From positions 4,216,001 to 4,280,000 of the forward strand of contig JAILWY010000023.1 in assembly GCA_022113835.1 (NCBI GenBank): a stretch of 64,000 bases of DNA, written 5' to 3'. The first letter of the stretch is position 1, and each line of letters starts with the position of its first letter. The notes under the pieces are model-generated. The model did no database searches, was not told the DNA's origin, and saw only the letters and a list, made by a program, of their open reading frames with translations. Shown here in pieces: positions 63,113 to 64,000 of this stretch. Source of the DNA: Atopsyche davidsoni (Eukaryota > Arthropoda > Insecta > Trichoptera > Hydrobiosidae). A program made the translations under genes and the position numbers.

Positions 63113-64000
63113 TCAAGATATTTTTTCTTCTGACTCTTGGCTTCTTTGCTTTTCCAACAGCCTTTTCCTGACTTCAGTTGGATTGTAGCTGAGGCGGTAG
63201 TTTCTTCTTCCCCTTCTAACAATGCGAGTGGCATTTCTCGTGGACAGAGGAAGTTCAACTTTTTTGATTTGCCCACTTCGTATTCCAAACGTATTATCTG
63301 TTTGCTTATAATTATCAACTGTTGTCAATTTTATAGGAAATTGCACTATTTCTTGGTGAGATGTGGTTTTAGTGTTATGCTCTAAATTTGCAGAATTGTC
63401 AGTGGTTCTGGAGGTGCTTGCTCTAAAAAATTCTATATTTTTCTTTGAAGTAGTCTCTTCCTCACTTCTGTGTTTTAAACTATCTTCTTCGTGGTTTCTG
63501 GGACCAGCCTGAACATTTACAGCATAGTTCTTCAGAGCAACTCTTTCAATGTGCGCTTTTTGTTTTATATCTTCTCCGTTGCTAGAAGCAACTTCATAAA
63601 AAACTTGTCCGTTATTCACCACTGATTTAGCTTTTTTTTCCGTGCTGCTGTGTTCTGAATCTCTTTCGGTTTTAGTGGGTGGTTTAGTTACTTCGGTGAT
63701 TTTCTTTTTATTTTCATTTTGGATGTAATCTTCACTGTTTCCTAATGCTAAGTACGGTGCTGAATTAATATATCGGTTCATTTTATTATAAGAAGAGTTA
63801 TTTGAAAATCTCCTGTCACTTTCGAAAAATGGACGGTCAACATAGGATCTTCTTTCTATATCAGAAGGAAATCTAACAGAACCGGAATTCGGTGCTGTAG
63901 GATTTGTGGTTTTGCTATCACTATTTACTTTTGGAGGTTCATCTTTGAACAGTGATCTGCCTCTTCCTGATCTAGAAAAGTCTGAATCATAGCCCCTATT
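63113..64000 (-). CDS. 3' terminal exon of a hydrophilic, probably disordered protein (partial, 295 aa seen)
   Basis: The minus-strand frame is open from the window edge to TGA at 63115-63113, 296 codons including the stop, so the start lies outside. The residues are rich in Ser, Glu, Lys, Arg, Thr and Asn, with no cysteine-rich or membrane segment. Several NxS/T sequons (NNSS, NATR) and dibasic runs (RIVRRGRRNYRL) occur near the C-terminus. That composition fits a secreted or matrix-type disordered protein, or a nuclear one; I do not recognise it. I found no good splice donor before the stop, so it is read as a final exon rather than another 5' exon of the protease. It is in the same orientation as the protease. 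Confidence 0.7.
   Translation of the reverse strand, partial: NRGYDSDFSRSGRGRSLFKDEPPKVNSDSKTTNPTAPNSGSVRFPSDIERRSYVDRPFFESDRRFSNNSSYNKMNRYINSAPYLALGNSEDYIQNENKKKITEVTKPPTKTERDSEHSSTEKKAKSVVNNGQVFYEVASSNGEDIKQKAHIERVALKNYAVNVQAGPRNHEEDSLKHRSEEETTSKKNIEFFRASTSRTTDNSANLEHNTKTTSHQEIVQFPIKLTTVDNYKQTDNTFGIRSGQIKKVELPLSTRNATRIVRRGRRNYRLSYNPTEVRKRLLEKQRSQESEEKIS

Noticed and set aside
63113..63781. Third alternative first exon of the protease
   Set aside because: The frame ends in a stop codon with no good phase-1 donor ahead of it, unlike the two exons that fit exon 2.

Overview
The window is AT-rich nuclear DNA from an insect-type animal genome. Genes are intron-split with GT-AG boundaries. The one clearly recognisable gene encodes a clip-type trypsin-like protease of the arthropod kind. 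The DNA around it is packed with insect-style transposon debris: mariner, IS630/Tc1-like, hAT, piggyBac-like, Helitron, Jockey-type non-LTR and foldback elements. I cannot fix the order of insect.

Genes. Almost all recognisable coding DNA is on the minus strand. (1) A membrane-anchored, clip-type trypsin-like serine protease runs from 27918 down to 14252 in eight exons whose phases all join (730 aa). A second possible first coding exon lies far upstream at 52861-51997. It ends in the same phase, so it could splice onto the same exon 2 (794 aa) and give a different N-terminus. Between the clip domain and the protease domain is a stalk of ten 7-residue KPD(F/Y)xxx repeats. (2) The 3' part of another minus-strand gene, a hydrophilic and probably disordered protein, enters from the right edge (64000-63113). 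(3) A tRNA-Ser(CGA) gene lies on the plus strand at 49570-49651, inside the large intron used by the alternative transcript.

Layout. 1-14.2 kb: no convincing gene; mariner and IS630-like fragments, a hAT element with an IS630-like piece inside it, a piggyBac-like MITE, a ~190-bp tandem repeat, a 330-bp TIR element and an 889-bp Helitron. 14.2-27.9 kb: protease gene; its 8-kb intron 2 holds Jockey-like remnants and tRNA-cored foldback elements. 27.9-52 kb: long intron or intergenic DNA with a tandem duplication, a hAT MITE with perfect 8-bp target duplication, Helitrons, foldbacks and the tRNA gene. 52-53.2 kb: alternative first exon and its leader. 53.4-63 kb: two hammerhead-bearing foldbacks, a 679-bp Helitron and little else. 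63-64 kb: terminal exon of the second gene.

The most unusual content is a set of foldback elements whose arms end in hammerhead-ribozyme-like motifs with a nearly absent stem III. This architecture is known from Penelope-like retroelements. One copy keeps the full CUGAUGA/GAAA core. A second subfamily has changed the two core positions 3 and 8 together (C-G to U-A). Also notable are a family of inverted-repeat elements built around a tRNA-like core, including a 70-bp perfect palindrome, and short GC-rich islets scattered through AT-rich DNA, one or two of which look like promoters.
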